From the NCBI GenBank assembly GCA_937859855.1, contig CALMAR010000132.1, forward strand, positions 4,247-18,682: a stretch of 14,436 nt of DNA, written 5' to 3'. Origin of the DNA: an uncultured Kineosporia sp. (GTDB taxonomy: Bacteria > Actinomycetota > Actinomycetes > Actinomycetales > Kineosporiaceae). A program made the position numbers and the translations under genes. The notes below the pieces were generated by a model. The model did not search any database. It worked only from the letters and a program-made list of their open reading frames with translations, and had not been told where the DNA came from. This document shows positions 13,221 through 14,436 of the stretch, piece after piece (the stretch's first letter is position 1; every line of letters begins with the position of its first letter).

Positions 13221-14436
13221 GTGAGAAGCCGGCCCGTGATCATGCACCTCGATCTGGACGCCTTCTTCTCCGCCGTCGAGCAACTGCACAAGCCGTCCCT
13301 GCGCGGAAAGCCGGTCATCGTCGGCGGGATCGGGCGGCGGGGTGTGGTCTCGACAGCGTCGTATGAGGCGCGGGCATTCGGGGTCGGTTCGGCGATGCCG
13401 ATCGGCGAGGCCCGGCGGCGCTGCCCGAACGCGGCCTACCTGTTCCCCCGTTTCCCGGCCTATCGCGCAGCATCTCAGATGGTCATGGACCTGCTCACCG
13501 GCCTCTCCCCGCTGGTGGAGCAGGTCTCGATCGACGAGGCGTATGTTGATCTTTCCCCGCAGCATCCGGCCATCGACGTCAGCCAGGCGACTGAGCTGGC
13601 GCAGAGCCTGAGGGCCCGGGTCCGGGAGACCACCGGGCTGACCCTCTCCGTCGGGGTCTCCACCAGCAAGCTGATGTCCAAGATCGCCTCGGAGCTGAAC
13701 AAGCCGGACGGTCTGCGGGTGATCCCACCGGGCCAGGAGGCAGCCACCCTCGAACCGATGCCGGTGCGGCGCCTGCCGGGAGTCGGGCCCGCGACCGCGG
13801 ACCGGTTGCACAAGTACGGCGTGCACCTGATCGGTGAGCTGGCCGCCATGCCGCTGGCCGAAGTGGAGAACATCCTCGGCCGGGCCCATGGCGGCGCCAT
13901 GCACGCCTTCGCTCAGGGCGCCGACGACCGGGAACTGGAACCTGAACGGGACACCAAGTCGATCTCAGCCGAAACCACCTTCGATACCGACCTGACCGAT
14001 CACCGGCACCTCGAGGAGCTGGCCCGCCGGATGGCGGTCCGGGTCACCGCCCGGCTGGCCACCGACGGCATCTCCGGCCGGACAGTGACGATCAAGATCC
14101 GCCGGCACGACTTCACCACCCTGACTCGCTCGTTCACCTTCGACCAGCCGACCGACTCGGCGGCCAAGATCGCCTCGACCGCTGCGCAACTGCTCTCCGC
14201 GGTCGACACCACCGAAGGGATCCGGCTGCTCGGGGTCGGAGTCTCCGGGTTGACCGAATACGCCCAGCCGGATCTGCTGGCTGGCCTGGAACCCGAGCCC
14301 GGCGGACAGCCCGGAGGCCAGCCCGGAAGTGAGCCGGAGTCTGAGGATCCCCTCCAGCCAAGTGCTTTCGTGCCACCAGCGTGGACCCCGGGGCAGGACG
14401 TCGAGCATGGACGGTCCGGCTCGGGCTGGGTGCAGG
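13221..14436 (+). CDS. dinB: DNA polymerase IV (Y-family), 3' end outside window
   Basis: This Y-family translesion polymerase is open from the start to the right edge (405 residues seen). It copies past damaged bases with low fidelity. The palm carries HLDLDAFFSAVEQ, with a metal-binding Asp11 and a likely steric-gate Phe16, and SIDEAYVD, with Asp105-Glu106. SVGVSTSKLMSKIASELNKP and RRLPGVGPATADRL (helix-hairpin-helix) follow, then a little-finger domain with TKSISAETTF. A Gly/Pro/Glu-rich linker GGQPGGQPGSEPES comes next, then WTPGQDVEHG and GSGWVQ, an actinobacterial tail block that continues beyond the window. The start is uncertain. GTG 13221 gives VRSRPVIMHLDLDAFF, with TAGAAC six bases upstream. 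GTG 13236 and ATG 13242 are also in frame, and an ATG at 13217 is out of frame. No LexA-type box was seen in the 55-bp gap. Confidence 0.93.
   Translation, partial: MRSRPVIMHLDLDAFFSAVEQLHKPSLRGKPVIVGGIGRRGVVSTASYEARAFGVGSAMPIGEARRRCPNAAYLFPRFPAYRAASQMVMDLLTGLSPLVEQVSIDEAYVDLSPQHPAIDVSQATELAQSLRARVRETTGLTLSVGVSTSKLMSKIASELNKPDGLRVIPPGQEAATLEPMPVRRLPGVGPATADRLHKYGVHLIGELAAMPLAEVENILGRAHGGAMHAFAQGADDRELEPERDTKSISAETTFDTDLTDHRHLEELARRMAVRVTARLATDGISGRTVTIKIRRHDFTTLTRSFTFDQPTDSAAKIASTAAQLLSAVDTTEGIRLLGVGVSGLTEYAQPDLLAGLEPEPGGQPGGQPGSEPESEDPLQPSAFVPPAWTPGQDVEHGRSGSGWVQ

Noticed and set aside
13217..13242. ATG at 13217 as the start of DNA polymerase IV.
   Set aside because: It is out of frame with the polymerase; the correct frame has a TGA at 13215-13217, so starts must lie at or after 13221.

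Overview
The window looks like chromosomal DNA from a high-GC actinobacterium. Third codon positions are strongly G/C-rich. Several proteins (the MmcQ/YjbR protein, the GH13 alpha-glucosidase, the DinB polymerase with its long C-terminal tail, the PhnB-like and OsmC proteins) have an actinobacterial flavour, perhaps Propionibacteriales; the order is my inference from protein style, not a search result. There are no rRNA or tRNA genes, CRISPR arrays, transposases or integrases, and no sign of recent transfer. Most of the window is ordinary housekeeping and accessory metabolism.

Left part (1-4900): the C-terminal half of a Putative_esterase-type alpha/beta hydrolase (+) runs tail-to-tail into an MmcQ/YjbR family protein (-). 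Divergent from that is a very short acidic protein (+). It converges on a cytoplasmic GH13 alpha-glucosidase (-), with a good hairpin in the gap. The glucosidase is divergent from a CorA-type Mg/Co channel (+), which is followed by a SAM methyltransferase (+) with a recognisable leaderless promoter.

Central part (4936-9110, all -): a secreted subtilisin-like protease is followed, with a one-base stop/start overlap (TGATG), by a membrane-bound GAF-GGDEF-EAL protein predicted to make and/or break cyclic di-GMP. The protease ends in a tail with a tryptophan at every fifth residue. This pair is the most unusual thing in the window: an extracytoplasmic protease translationally coupled to a second-messenger enzyme. 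Upstream is a 417-bp gap holding an inverted repeat (9201-9231) and a compact set of nested and adjacent complementary segments (9271-9360) that could be a structured RNA.

Right part (9528-14436): a PhnB-like VOC protein and an OsmC-type peroxiredoxin-like protein (both +) converge on a zinc-less quinone oxidoreductase (-). That gene lies behind a DHA2-type MFS drug exporter (-). The exporter is divergent from DNA polymerase IV (+), which runs off the right edge.

Start signals are of two kinds. Some genes have Shine-Dalgarno sites (small acidic protein, glucosidase, protease, PhnB-like). Others have a TANNNT-like hexamer exactly six bases before the start codon and no Shine-Dalgarno (MmcQ/YjbR, methyltransferase, and more weakly OsmC and DinB), which suggests leaderless transcripts.
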